A DNA stretch of 64,000 bases. It comes from Oxytricha trifallax. Its lineage: Eukaryota; Ciliophora; Spirotrichea; Sporadotrichida; Oxytrichidae. Positions 44,569-57,139 of the stretch are shown here, piece by piece. Position 1 is the first letter of the stretch. Every line of letters begins with the position of its first letter. The position numbers were made by a program, and so were the translations under genes. A model generated the notes under the pieces. That model was not told the origin of the DNA, did not search any database, and saw nothing but the letters and a program-made list of their open reading frames with translations. The DNA lies in the NCBI GenBank assembly GCA_000711775.1, contig ARYC01000671.1, positions 62,001-126,000 on the forward strand. Reading direction: 5' to 3'.

Positions 44569-46275
44569 CTGAGTCCTGATAATCAAGCGTAGCATAGAAG
44601 CAAACCATTCCTGTCATCCCATCGATGGAGCAAGATTCAACCTGCTGCCGCCCACCCTCCAGGCACAAATAGAGCCTTCACACATACCTGAGGTAGCCAT
44701 CTTTGAGACCAGGCTCAAATGCCAGCTGGACAGCATGTCGACCTTCCAGAGATTCAACACATTGCTACCACCATCTTTGGCCAAAATGTTATCACCCAAT
44801 ACTAGGAGATAGTGGACTGAGCTAAAGAAATACGACTGTCGGTGCGCAAGCTCACCTTTCCCAGAGACACCAACAATAGGAAAGATGAGATGTATGACGA
44901 AACGAGGGACGAGACTATTGGAGTAAGAGGGCAGTACCTACTAGGGATAGCGCGATCGAGGTCGGAGGTGGGGCCTCCAAGACTACTTATAGGCGAAAAC
45001 CCCAACGGCTAACCAAAAAACCTTAATGGACGAGCCAATTAGAATATCTGATTATCAGATATAGAGGACGCCCTCAGCGGATGCAGGTTTAGAATGTGCC
45101 GATTTCTCGCCTAACTCATCTTTAGTGGGCTGCCTTTCCCCTAAGCTCCATCGGTAGCTCAACGAATTACTAAAGAAAATAAAACATCCTAAGAAATAAC
45201 GGATAAATCCTAACGGGTACTCAACTAATAACCTCGGGACTAACAAATCTTAAAAGAATCAAGCAAAAGGTTAACTGATAAAGACCTCCAGAAGATGTAT
45301 ATTAGAGCCTCCATTGGTCTGGGACACCTAAATCCTCACGCATTTACTCTGCTGCTATTAAGAAATCATTAAAAAAATTCCTCATAGCTAGAGAAGGAAA
45401 ACTAATTAGATCTAAACACTTTTCCACAACAAGATCAAACATGCTTGCCATCCTGAGCCACTCAGGAAGAATGACATTCTAGGCACCTCTGCTGACTATA
45501 ATTTTTAAAGCCTAATGCTGAAATGAGGTGGCTTATCGGCGCCTTCACCTATTCCTAGGTCGCCCTCAGGCACCTTAGCCTCTAGGAGGTCTGATTAGGG
45601 GTTAGTTTTTTTACCAATTACTTTTGGGACTCAATCAATTTATTAAATAAATACATATATTTTTTTTAATTATAGGGAAAAAGTAAATCGAGCGCAACTT
45701 CGCCAGGGCGAGGGCTCTCTGCCCCGAAAACTTAAATTCCTCCTAGTTTTGAAAGGCTTATCGAATGGACCTAATTTTGCTGCTCTAGAACAACTTTTTT
45801 TTAAAACTCCAATGCAAAAAAGTCTGTGTGATTTTGTAAGTTTTAAAATTTGATTGTTTATTAGAATTATTTAAGGGTTTTATTATAATTTAAATAGCTG
45901 CCTTATTTTAATTAATTAAAACTAAACATTAAAACTTAGATTCGATTATAGAAAATGGAGTGCTCCCACTGTACCAGACTGTGAGGAAGACCCATGCCAG
46001 AATCGCCAATATCGCCTAATACCATGATAAGGTCAAGACAAAGCAATTCATCCCTTTCATCGACAGCATTATGGAAGTGATTATGGCCGCTACTGAGGAT
46101 CACAAGGAGGTCGAGGTGGCTTGGCTTTGGTTCCTCAGTGTATCTCCTACATTTAAGTAAAGGCTCCTGCAGAGTTCCCTAAGTGACAGATCCATAAGGG
46201 AGGTTTGGCCATTTTGCCTATAATCACGAGAGAGATACATCTTCGTGATTGGGGATTGGAAGAACAGCTTCTGAA
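44569..46275 (+). pseudogene. GC-rich, intron-containing coding region of unknown function
   Basis: Exon-like DNA near 48 % G+C, broken by two AT-rich GT...AG segments: 45,602-45,675 and 45,836-45,952. Plus-strand readings: LQAQIEPSHIPEVAIFETRL, DSMSTFQRFNTLLPPSLAKM (44,660-44,800); LSVRKLTFPRDTNNRKDEMY, GQYLLGIARSRSEVGPPRLL (44,830-45,000); KSLKKFLIAREGKLIRSKHF, NMLAILSHSGRMTFQAP (45,365-45,500); FERLIEWTQFCCSR (45,740-45,800); VLPLYQTVRKTHARIANIAQ, FIDSIMEVIMAATEDHKEVE, VAWLWFLSVSPTFKQRLLQ (45,960-46,150), ending in TGA at about 46,272. The frames differ between blocks, so the copy seems decayed. The last exon faintly recalls the N-terminal region of some protist LINE polyproteins, but no reverse-transcriptase box was found. 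Composition suggests recent arrival from another genome or a special expression class. Confidence 0.4.
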
Positions 46276-46279
46276 AACT

Positions 46280-49200
46280 AGGATGGTTATTAAGTATATA
46301 TTTGTCTCTAAATATAATTTCACTTTTCACCCATTTTGTATTTCTCCTAATTTGTTTTCACTTTACCTAATTATATATCAAGTCATGAATGCATATTATT
46401 TAACAACTCATGAAAAGTCTACTGAATATTATAATAAATAATTGAAATGATTTTTACGTAATCAACATTAATATAAAAAAATAAAATATTTCACATTTTT
46501 CAAGGTAATATGATGCACTACGTCATCCATTATTTAAATCGTTGTTATAATTTTGACAAATTTAAATATGTTTCACAATTTATTAAATCAATATATTTTT
46601 TAAATTAATTTTATTTATACCTCATTATAAATATTTTTATTTTTTTATTTATACTATACAAAAAATATAGTTAAAATCAAGTATTACTACACATGATAGT
46701 GAAGTGTATAACATTATAGAATATATAAATCAATTCTATTTGCGAGATGAACGACTAATGTATAATGTCTGAATAACACATATAAGAGTGTCGATTATTT
46801 CTCTGATTTTCCGTGATAGTAAAGTCAAGGTGATTAAAAAAGCTCGAGGATAGATGATTGAGATTGAAGGGATCATGTTTAACTAAGAAGTGAGAAAAAA
46901 TTACTAATAGTAAGACAAAGCAGTAAAGACAATCAAATAAAGATTTCAACTTCTCTCTAACAAAAAAATCAATTTAAATTACCGAGCGAATAAAGATGAA
47001 TTTAGAACAGAGAATCAGAAAGATAGCTGAAACATAACTATATTTGCAATAAGGTATATGAGAGGACAAAATAGAAAATATCAAATAATTGTATTCATGA
47101 AGAAAATCCATTCTTTTGCTACTGGTATACAATTAATTTTTTTTGTATTTTTATTTTCTAACCAATTTAATTCGCTAATTAAACGAACTACCAATTTAAA
47201 GTCGATCTATATGGTTTACCTTTAATATTCATATTGAGTAGATTTATGGGAAGGTAAACATATTATAAGTATGTTACAATTATTGAATTTAAGTTGGAAG
47301 ATAAAAATAAATAAATTTACTAAATTTTTATTGTATAATATAGTATAAATAAATTATTTATTATCAATTAGGTCTATTTAGAATTAAGAATAATAAATTG
47401 ATTTCAATAATTCTAATTTTTATTTTTAAAATTGTAACAAAAATCTAAATGATTGCGAACAGAGTGCATCATATGAACTTGAAAAATGCTTAAAAAAGTA
47501 GATGTGTGGAATGACTAAAATATATATAACTTAAAATTGAAAAAATTTGGGATAGGAGGGCTTTGGTTTGAATTGCTAATCTTTGAGTTGTTTGAAATTT
47601 AGCTTCAAATTTATATATTAACTGTAAAATAATTATGAATAATAAATTAATAACTTTTTAATTATACTCTGCATAAATCTTAGTTTCATAGTAAATTAAT
47701 CTTTAAAATTTATTTTAAATTTGATTCATTTTGATAATAATAATAATTAAACAATTAATTGTAAAAGAGGTGTCTTGGTTAGATCTAGATTGGTATTCAT
47801 TAAAAATGAAAGAAAATATAGGTGTAAATCTTTAAATATATAAAAATATTGATTGTAAAAAAAATTGAACAAAAGGGGTATCTGGATCTTATATTTAATT
47901 TATTTCATTTTTAAAAATTATTTTTTTATAATTATTTCCTAATGTTTATGTGAAAAAAAATATCACAACTATTAAAGAATATTTATTTTATTTTCATAAT
48001 TTTATTAAATGATATTTACAAATCATCACAACAAAAGTTCTATTTTAGCTTTGAATTAATAAAATGTTTGTAAAGCTGAATAAATAATGTATTTACAAGT
48101 GTAAATGACAAAAATAATCCATTAATTTAAAATAAATATTTATCTGTATAGTAAAATTTAAATTTTACAACATATTTTTAAAACTAAAGTTAACTTATAA
48201 TCAATTCATATTAATTAAAAGAAATTTAGATTTTAATATTGCTTACAAATAACTATAACTGTCACATAATAATTATGATTATTAAAAGAACAATTGATAT
48301 ATGAGGAAAATATATATTAATAGGAGAATGATAAAATTTCTTTTAAAAAAATAAATAAATAGCCCTAGTTTTAATAATATTTTTAATAAAATAATAAAAT
48401 TATTATCTGTTTTTTAGAGTAATCTATTAGAATCAGTAAAATATTAATCTCTGATTGTCCTTATACTATAAAATCTTTTAACTTATATTAACATTTGAAT
48501 ATTTTATTATTTTCCTCTAAAAGAGCTGAATTTAGTTGAATCACTAGTTGTTTTTTAATTTTTCTACTTTCTAATCTAACTCGTGATAAGTTCTGAAAGT
48601 ATTACTAAAATTTCTTTTCTATTCATACTAATCACTATCTTTTAACATTATAAATATGCATCTCTCACCAACCTAAGAATTGATTTTTTTCTAATATTTT
48701 GAGAATTTATTTAGATATTCAAGAGAAATTGCATATAGAATACTCTTTAATCTTTGAGAGATTCTTTTTATAGTTAAAAGACTTCTCCTACCTTTGTAAG
48801 CATTATTAAGATTTTTAATGGGGATAATTATAAACCATTTTAAAGAAAAATATGACTTTAAAATGATACAGTAGATGAGATGGTACTCTTAAGCTATTCA
48901 AATTTTGTTGTGAGGGGTTCTATTCCAATGAAGATGAACTTTTTTAAAAAACATTAAGCAAAATATTTTGTTTTTTTATTATAAGCAAAAAGTAGTTGTA
49001 TTTTGATAATTATTTCTCTAATCATCTTATACTAATGTTATAGATATTAAATTTCTTTAAAATAAATTAAATATGATGTTATTTTTATAATTTAATTATA
49101 AAATATTTACAAAAGGATTTTTATATTTGACAATAATGCCAATTTTCATAAAAATTTAACAAAAATAACTACTTTAAAATTTTCTATAGAATTGATATTA

Positions 49201-52065
49201 ATTTATTGAATATATATATATATATATATTTAAGTAATAGGTAATGAGTAGCTTAAAATTCATTCAAAACATTGTAAATAAATTCTATTTTATTAAATGC
49301 TAGCAGATACATTCAAATTGATAAGAGAAAAATTCAATTAATATTAACACAATGTTTAAATATGATATATAATTTCCTTATGAATTTTTCTAGGAAATGA
49401 ATGGTTTTAAAATTAAGTGGAATCATAAAAATAAATTAATAAGGGGGATCTGATCCCACTTTTATGCCTGTCTCACCGAGAAACCTTTTCCCCTAAAACT
49501 GAGAAATCATTTACCACTCAAACCTATACACCCTCTCATACTATAATAAACCATATAGCATATTTTAAACTTAAATCATCAAGTTCTAAATAAATTCTTT
49601 TATAACACTCTTAGTTATGTGATACTATTATATATATTTTTTCATTAATTTTTTTGTACTTTATGATTTGAGACAAATTTAATTATCGAAATTTATATAT
49701 AATCTATTTACAACTGATTATCGTAGATATAAAAGTTTATATTGCCTGTATAAATTAAAAATATATATTCAAATTATAAATGAATTAAATCATTTTCATT
49801 TTAATAAGACTTTTGACTTTAAAATTCATATACTAAAAATGAGGATGACTTAAGTGATCTAATTTTTGAATATAAATTTTTTTATTTTTACATGATAGGC
49901 ATATATTTTTTTATATATTATTTTCAGTAGTAAATAAATTATAATTTATATCATTATCGGAGAATATGTCTCAAATTTATGAAGGACTGAGACAAACCCA
50001 TAAAAAATCTAATTATATGATTTTTTAAAGTGTGGAAAGGTGTCTCTGTTAGATCATATGAAATTGAAATAAAGTTTATTTAAATATTCAGCGTATTATG
50101 AAGTTAGGATTGGAAAAGATTTTTTTAATATTAATTTTTATATAATATTAGAATAGCATTATTATATGATATGAAGTATTAAAAAACTCAAGTATGTGTG
50201 GTATTACTCAATTTGATAATTGTATTGAATTAATTTATATTTTTTGTATTTATTGATTATATTTTTATTTTTATGTCAAAAACTTTAGACTAGTTTTTTG
50301 TTTTAATTATTAAATAATCAATTGATATTATTATTACCTATTTTATTTTATCTGATCTTTACTTTTTATTTTTGTCTATAGTGAGAGTTCTTGTATGAGT
50401 TTAAGTTTAGTCATTACTGATGAATATAACTGTTTTACTTTCAATTGTGCAGTTTATCTAAATTATAGCGAATAGGATATTAGATCTATTTAAATATTAT
50501 TGCTAAAATATAAAACATTCGGAAAAATAATAAATACAAAATGAAATGACTGTCATGATTTGTGAAATTGCAAATTAAATTATTTTTTAAGTCTACAAAA
50601 AATTAGGACATAATGGAAATTTCTGAGAATATTACTGATAGCATATAATAGTTTGAATAAATATATACACTTTTTATATATTAAAATTTGCTATCTCAGA
50701 AATCAATTCTCTTTCAACGATAGCTAAAGTTGAAGAATTATTAAGAGTTAGTAAGAATATGTTTGAAATTATAAAATATTTATTTCCAAAAATTGATTTT
50801 TTAAGAGCAAATAGCAGCTTCTAAATTTTGTAATTGTAGTGTGTAATTTATTTAAACAGTAACTATTATTTAAATTGTCAGATTAATAAACATTAGTTTG
50901 AATTTATATCATTAATTGCATATTAAAGATGTAATGAATAGAGAGAAGTGTTCTTAAAATGAGTGGTTTATCCAATGTTTATTTACTTTTAAACCCATTT
51001 TATTTGTTTTAGTTATTATAAATATAAAATTTTAATTTATGACTATAAACAATTCTATATTTTCAAAAATTTATGATCGATATTATGATTGTTTTACTCT
51101 CAATATATCGCAAGAGTGGAAAGATTATATTTTTATTACCCAAATTGTTTAAAAGCAAAATCGGTTTCAATAGTTTACTGTATACTTCTCCATTAAGGAG
51201 ATTATTATTTAATATAAAAATATTATAAATTCTATACGCTACTAATTTACATAATTTTTAATAAACATGGTAAAGAATATCTCACTAGGATTTCATTTAA
51301 ATAATATAAATGCCCCAGTATTAATTTTAATAAAGCTTTAAATTATAAAAATATTTGATATAAATAACCAAATTAAAAACTAAAAGTAATCATCGATATT
51401 AAAATCGATTAAAAAATATAGAGATATTAGTTTTTAGTGCTGACTAAGGACTATTTTTTAAAAACCCAATTATTTTTTTAATGTATTTGAGAAGCTTGAA
51501 TATAATAATATAGGTTGCATTTAAAGTGGCTTTAATGGCGCTACCTTTAAATATTAAAATTCTTATATTAATTATACAGATATATATTATTTACATACCT
51601 TAAATAAAATTTATTTTAGAAACTAATACTCAATACATCATAATACTAATTCATAATAGCTTCTTTTATGTTGATAAATTCAGGAATCCTAATATTCCTT
51701 ATGGAATTAGTTATAATTGTATATAGAATTATGCTTACATTTGAAAAGATTTTATAGAATCTCTATTCATTAGATATAATAATTTTTTATCCACAAAAAG
51801 TGAATATAGTGGTGCTTTAGAATCTCTAGTTTTATATAGAAAATTATTCTAAAAATCTATATAGAATTAACTCATGTGTTTTTGAAGCTTTAACGAATAC
51901 TATATTTGAACTTAAGTTAATAATTTTAGAATATTAAAATATGATATGTTTTATTTAAAGTAACTAATTATGCCTAATTTAAGTACATTAAACTATTAAT
52001 ATATAAGTCATTAATGAATATTTATAGTAAATAAGTATATATAATATCAATAATATTTATTTATA
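46280..52065. other. Long AT-rich interval without supported genes
   Basis: Nearly 6 kb with no frame I can defend. A plus-strand frame at about 46,775-47,030 (KVIKKARGQMIEIEGIMFNQ) is the best candidate, but the opposite strand is equally open. The motif GGTGTCTYGGTTAGAT recurs at about 47,770 and, in variant form, at 50,037 and 296, perhaps a small repeat. AT microsatellite at about 49,208-49,230. Confidence 0.4.
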
Positions 52066-52069
52066 TGAA

Positions 52070-52123
52070 TTTCACTAATGTTAAATTAGTGAAATGCATT
52101 TCACTAATTTAACATTAATGAAA
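52070..52123. repeat. 54 bp double hairpin, copy 1
   Basis: A perfect-size palindrome centred on TGCA (52,095-52,098). Each arm is itself an inverted repeat of TTTCACTAAT and ATTAGTGAAA around a 6-7 base loop. The arms differ at about one position. The same 54 bp design recurs at 57,083-57,136 with different loop bases. Confidence 0.85.
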
Positions 52124-52129
52124 TAGATC

Positions 52130-52780
52130 AAAAATATTAATATAATAACTATAAAATACAAGAACCATTTTCAACAGGTTCAAAAATTAATGAATATAAT
52201 AAAATAGTTGAACAAATTATGGGAATTTTTAGATTTATATTTAATCAATAAATATATTAATGAGTGTTATTGTGATGCATTATTGAAGTCTAGTTTTTAC
52301 TAAGCTAATTTTAAGAAGAACATTCACAAAAATCATTTAAATAAATTATTATTTAAAGGAAAAGATTCTCTTAGACTGATATTTGCTTATTGTAATTCAT
52401 ATACTTTTGATAATCAATGAATCAAGCATAGGAGATATTATGTTTAATTATATATAAATCTACTCAAATCCTGCATATTATGCATTTATATTTAAGATTT
52501 CTTTTTTACTCTCATCTTAAGATATACTTTTCAAGACAAGTTCATAGTTAGTTATCAGAATGCTTCTCTATTAATATCTAATTAAGAGATAAAATTATCA
52601 AAAAATGTTTACAAATAAATGTCATTTTTAGAGAGGGGTAGAATAATAAGCCTAGCACATTACATCAATGAAGATCTTGTTTTTTTATTAAATATATTTC
52701 TTCTTAAATTACTTTGAATTATTCTTAGATATAATATATATAATTTAAAAAAGTAAAAGATTGACGGAAAGAATTTGAGA
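52130..52780. other. AT-rich interval, no gene seen
   Basis: No convincing frame in about 650 bp between the hairpin and the gene at 52.8 kb. Confidence 0.4.
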
Positions 52781-52789
52781 CGATAAGTT

Positions 52790-53900
52790 CGGAATGACGC
52801 ACATTTTTTGTAGCCAGACGTACATTCAAACTAAAAGATCCACCCTCTTTTAAAGGTGAAGGATACTTTATTCAATAGATTGAGCCACTACTAGAATGTC
52901 TTAATTCTCTTCAAAAAAGTAAATCGTTTATTGAGCTAAAAAAAGTACTCTTACAAAAAGAACTAACATTAAATTAAGCTAATCTATTAACTAAGTCCCT
53001 TGATAGAACCTAATAGTAAAATTAATTTCTAAAGATGTTAGAGAAAAATATAAGAAGAAAAACAATAAATCATACAATAAAAAATTAGACCGCGATACTA
53101 AAGATTCATGCTTCTCTTTATACATGCTATTAGGATAACTGTTCTCAAACCCCAACAGCAGTAGCATTCTCAAATATATATTCTCTTAAAAATATATTGT
53201 AACACGAGTCTCCCAGAAAATAACTCCAAACTTCCTATTAAAAATCCAAATTTGAAGATATAGCAAATTCAGGACGTAGCACAAAGTAAAAAATTTATTT
53301 TCACTTGGACATAAAATGCCTAGTTTCTTAACAAATGGCGTCCTCTTATCAAATAGGATAAGTCATTACCAACAAACAATTTACCAATTCATAATGAACA
53401 TTTTAAACTGATTTCAAACTCTTTCCTTAAATGAAAGAAGAAATTAATTTTTAATCAGAAAACCCTGTTACCAGACCAATAAAACTCAATTTCTATCTTT
53501 TCCTCATATTCTATTACTAAATAGGGAAAACTAACTATATATTGATACAAAGACTTAACACTAAATAATGACACATAACCAAATTATTTCTTAGCAATAT
53601 CTATTGAAGGATGACAATGCTCTCTCTAAGAAAAATTCACAAGTCTTACCATGTAATCTACATTTTTTCAGACAAATAAATTGAACTCATCAATGTCTAA
53701 CCAAAGGAAAAATGGGAAGATAGAATTCCAAATTGCTAGCGAAAAGCTGATAAATATATTTAGTCGTTAATGATCAGAAATTACTAAAAAATCGACAACC
53801 TGATTAGAAACACGTAAGAAATATAAATAAATGATATTTTAAATAAAATTAAATAATAATAAATCTTGAAGTAAAAAATAAATTATAATAACAACACAGG
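52790..53900 (+). CDS. Unrecognised host-like gene, part 1
   Basis: One plus-strand frame stays open from about 52,791 to a TGA near 53,395 (about 200 codons): FVARRTFKLKDPPSFKGEGY, IEPLLECLNSLQKSKSFIEL, NNLLTKSLDRTQQQN-like LTLNQANLLTKSLDRTQQQN, ILKIHASLYTCYQDNCSQTP, DIANSGRSTKQKIYFHLDIK. It continues in the same frame past that TGA with EEINFQSENPVTRPIKLNF to 53,570, and in a neighbouring frame to about 53,770 (MSNQRKNGKIEFQIASEKLI). The leucine/lysine/serine-rich helical middle suggests a coiled or helical protein. No family recognised. The gene is followed directly by a palindrome, and coding resumes after it on the same strand, which suggests one interrupted gene. Confidence 0.5.
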
Positions 53901-53917
53901 CCACAATTCATAAATAA

Positions 53918-54715
53918 AGCGAAATAAGTCATTTGATCGTGAATATACAAGATTAATCAACAATGTGATCATTCAATGTATAGTAATAGTACAGTGATCT
54001 TGTCTTAATAGTTTTTCACCAGCTCATTCGATAATCAGGTTCATCATGATTTGTGCTAATCTTCAGATCGATGCTTGTTCAAATCTTCACTTTATTAGCG
54101 TCAATAAAAGTCGACTTGTAGGATCATACGTTCACATCTTAGCCAGATCTAGGTTTAAGAGTGCTAATCTCAGGATCAGTTGACAGGGCAGTCCTCCATT
54201 TTATTAGGTGAAATTCTAATAATTCTGAGATTTTGGTAAATTAAGTCAGGCATGGTCTTAATTAATAAATACCATTTTTAAATTAATTATGATTTCACTA
54301 TTAATAATTCGTTATAGATTAAATTACTAGTTAAGACTTTTATCATTAAACATTTAAACTTAAAAGGTTTTAATTTGCCTGATTTAATTTACCAAAATCT
54401 CAGAATTATTAGAATTTCACCTAATAAAATGGAGGACTGCCCTGTCAACTGATCTGAGATTAGCACTCTTAAACCTAGATCTGGCTAAGATGTGAACGTA
54501 TGATCCTACAAGTCGACTTTTATTGACGCTAATAAAGTGAAGATTTGAACAAGCATCGATCTGAAGATTAGCACAAATCATGATGAACCTGATTATCGAA
54601 AATGAGCTGGTGAAAAACTATTAAGACAAGATCACTGTACTATTACTATACATTGAATGATCACATTGTTGATTAATCTTGTATATTCACGATTAAATGA
54701 CTTATATCGCTTTTG
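53918..54715. repeat. Near-perfect large palindrome (arms about 340 bp, loop about 110 bp)
   Basis: The left arm (about 53,920-54,262) and right arm (about 54,372-54,713) match almost base for base in inverse orientation, with fewer than ten differences by eye. Tips read AAGCGAAATAAGTCATTT and its inverse. The arms are more GC-rich than the loop. It lies between two coding segments on the same strand. Such similarity means recent origin or ongoing homogenisation. Confidence 0.9.
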
Positions 54716-54724
54716 ATTCAACCA

Positions 54725-55065
54725 AAATTCGACTATGTAAACCCAAAATGATTGTGTGAAGTTCCAATCTTCTTTCCTCACGTTTACTTACACCTCATAC
54801 TTAATAAATCAAGTCACTCGAATACTCTCCTTGTAAATTTGTTCAAATCTGAGGGTATTTCAATTACTTACTATGCTTTTTAGCAAAGTAAAGTGAAGCT
54901 CATCAAGAACATTAAAAGTGATAGAACAAAAATCATCAAGAAGAAGAGGAAGTGAATTCATGGCAATAGTTTCAGAGTGACGCTTGAAGACACCATAAAT
55001 TGAAAAGGACTTGTTTCTTATATTTCATTATATAAATATAATCGATATGGGATCACCCAGAGACC
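54725..55065 (+). CDS. Unrecognised host-like gene, part 2
   Basis: Plus-strand frame: LCEVPIFFPHVYLHLILNKS, SHSNTLLVNLFKSEGISITY, YAFQQSKVKLIKNIKSDRTK, IIKKKRK, then GLVSYISLYKYNRYGITQRP. In-frame TGA codons lie near 54,752, 54,956 and 55,010. It resumes coding after the 0.8 kb palindrome and is probably the continuation of the gene at 52,790-53,900. Confidence 0.45.
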
Positions 55066-55499
55066 TCAATGTGATCACATTATTATTATTATTATAATTA
55101 TTATTACTATTATATTCTTAAATATTTTTGAAAATAATAATAAGTCTTAATATGTTTTCAAATCATTTGTGGTTTGAAATTAAAACTAAAAAATTTTCCT
55201 TTATAAGTATTATTTATCAATTTCATCTGTAAAATAATTCACTAATTTAATGTGTTAAAATCAATAAAACACTGATTCATCTTTAAATAAACTTTTTAAT
55301 GATGTCCACATTAGTTTTCCTTCCCAATTTTATAATAAACTTGCCTTTTTTTATTTCTGACACAGAAAGACATAGATGGTTGAATTTTTAAATAAATTTT
55401 TCTAAATAACTTATATTTGTAGCATTATATATATACTGACTTATATTATAGAAAATTACAAATATTATTTAAAAATGAATTTTATTAATGATTATAATA

Positions 55500-55830
55500 A
55501 TCTCGAAGAATATTTATGCTACTGTTGATAATCTAAATTGCTCCATCTATCATACCCAGGATGTAGAGTATTTGAGTGAGTTCTTGTAGCAATCCGAACT
55601 AAGCAATCATGATCACTAAAACACAAAAAACCACTTTGCATCTCACACTTTTTTTTACTACAAACTCACATATTTAATAAAACAGAGGTTGCGGAATTAG
55701 ATTTGGTCAGAGGAATGGTGAAAATTTTTACAAGCTCATTGATACTGAGTATCTAAGTGGAGTGTAAGTGCATAATTACAAGCTATAGGGTTATATTATG
55801 GAAGGAGTTCTAAATTTAAAAAAATGAAAA
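55500..55830 (+). CDS. Unrecognised host-like coding segment, part 3
   Basis: Two overlapping plus-strand frames look coding in succession: NIYATVDNLNCSIYHTQDVE, YLSEFLQQSELSNHDHQNTK (about 55,505-55,690) and RGCGIRFGQRNGENFYKLID, TEYLSGVQVHNYKLQGYIME (55,683-55,826), ending with a TGA. A frame change or boundary lies near 55,680. It may be the end of the gene at 52.8-55.1 kb or a separate MDS. No family recognised. Confidence 0.4.
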
Positions 55831-55849
55831 AAATGAATTAATTTTACTT

Positions 55850-57080
55850 AGCGGAAAACAAAATTAAAATTTTTCATTTTTATTAAATAAAAGGAGATAA
55901 CAAAAATATGTAGAGCATCTTCCAATACTTGAAAATTATTGTAAAAATGACTGTCAATAAAGATATACAAAGATTTTAAAGAGATAATTTTAAAGTTATT
56001 AACAGGAAATTGTTAGTGATTAGTCTAATAATAAACGTTGTAAACATTTCTATAATTCTATTTTAGCCTATCTTATAATCTTTAATTAAAATGCATAAAA
56101 TAAATTAAATTAGTTTAGATATCAATCACAACAAATAAAACAGCATGTTTATTACTTATTTTCAAAATATACCCAAAATTGATATTATTTTCTTGCAAGA
56201 ATTATATTTAAATATTTTGACTCATTAATATTAATTCTACTATCTTTATACTCCCAAGACACTACACTTTATTTCATAATATTAAATTAATTATATAAAT
56301 TTCTCTTGGATAAATTGAAAATTATAAGATTTATGAATTTTTTATTCTTGGTAATTTTTGTTATTTCTTATTCTGAATAAAATATATTTGAAAAGGTAAT
56401 ATTAATTAAAAAATAATATATAAAATAAACATTAAAATTAATATAGGAAATTTAAATTTTAATCCCTTACATTAAAACATTTTTAATAATGAGTTAATGT
56501 AAAATTACTCTTGTAAATTTCTTAAAAAAATTTCTTTTAATTTATAACATTATAAATTATACTATAAATAATAAATTACTTTCTTTTTTTATTAATTTTT
56601 ACAAAAATTCATTTGTATTCCTAAAATGAATTTCCTTAAAAATTTACCAAAATTTAATTTACTGCCTAGCTGATATAATAAATAATAATAAATGGGCTAA
56701 ATTCTATTAATGAGTTAAAGAGCTCTTATCCAAAAGATTTTCAAAGTTGCATAATTAATTATTATTTTTTTTATATTATATATTATCATAAAATTTTGAA
56801 ATACTATAAGATATAATATTCATTGATATGCTTAAATTAATATCAATATTCTTGAAGAAAAAGATTTCATTAAAATTTAAATCATTTAAATATAATTTTT
56901 TTATCATTTATTCGATCAAAAAATAGAAAATTAAATTATAATTTAAACTTTCAGTAATGATACAATCATTTGTATGTTAACAATATTCGAGTAAATATAT
57001 TTTTTTTTATTATTATTCATTATTTTTTAAACCAGTTGAAAAAATTTCTTATATATAATTGCATTTATATTATTTTGTAT
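55850..57080. other. AT-rich interval, no gene seen
   Basis: No protein-like frame; long A/T runs. Confidence 0.45.
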
Positions 57081-57082
57081 GA

Positions 57083-57136
57083 TTTCACTAATCAAAAATT
57101 AGTGAAATGCATTTCATTAATTTTCGATTAGTGAAA
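57083..57136. repeat. 54 bp double hairpin, copy 2
   Basis: Same length and design as 52,070-52,123: four alternating copies of TTTCACTAAT / ATTAGTGAAA (one with a single change) centred on TGCA, with different loop bases (CAAAA, TTTCG). Confidence 0.85.
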
Positions 57137-57139
57137 TTC

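Noticed and set aside
44614-45246. Minus-strand ORFs in the GC-rich region
   Set aside because: Shadows of the plus-strand exon-like blocks; the GT...AG segments are oriented on the plus strand.
46755-46949. Minus-strand ORF with signal-peptide-like start (MKSLFDCLYCFVLLLVIF)
   Set aside because: The plus strand is equally open and more charged; neither continues into neighbouring coding DNA, so no call is made.
26440-54960. TGA as a sense codon (Trp or Cys)
   Set aside because: Reading TGA as Trp would lengthen several frames, but the TBE transposase, the 22 kDa gene and several host-like genes end at TGA, and Trp is also encoded by TGG in the same frames. Decay or IESs explain the data better.
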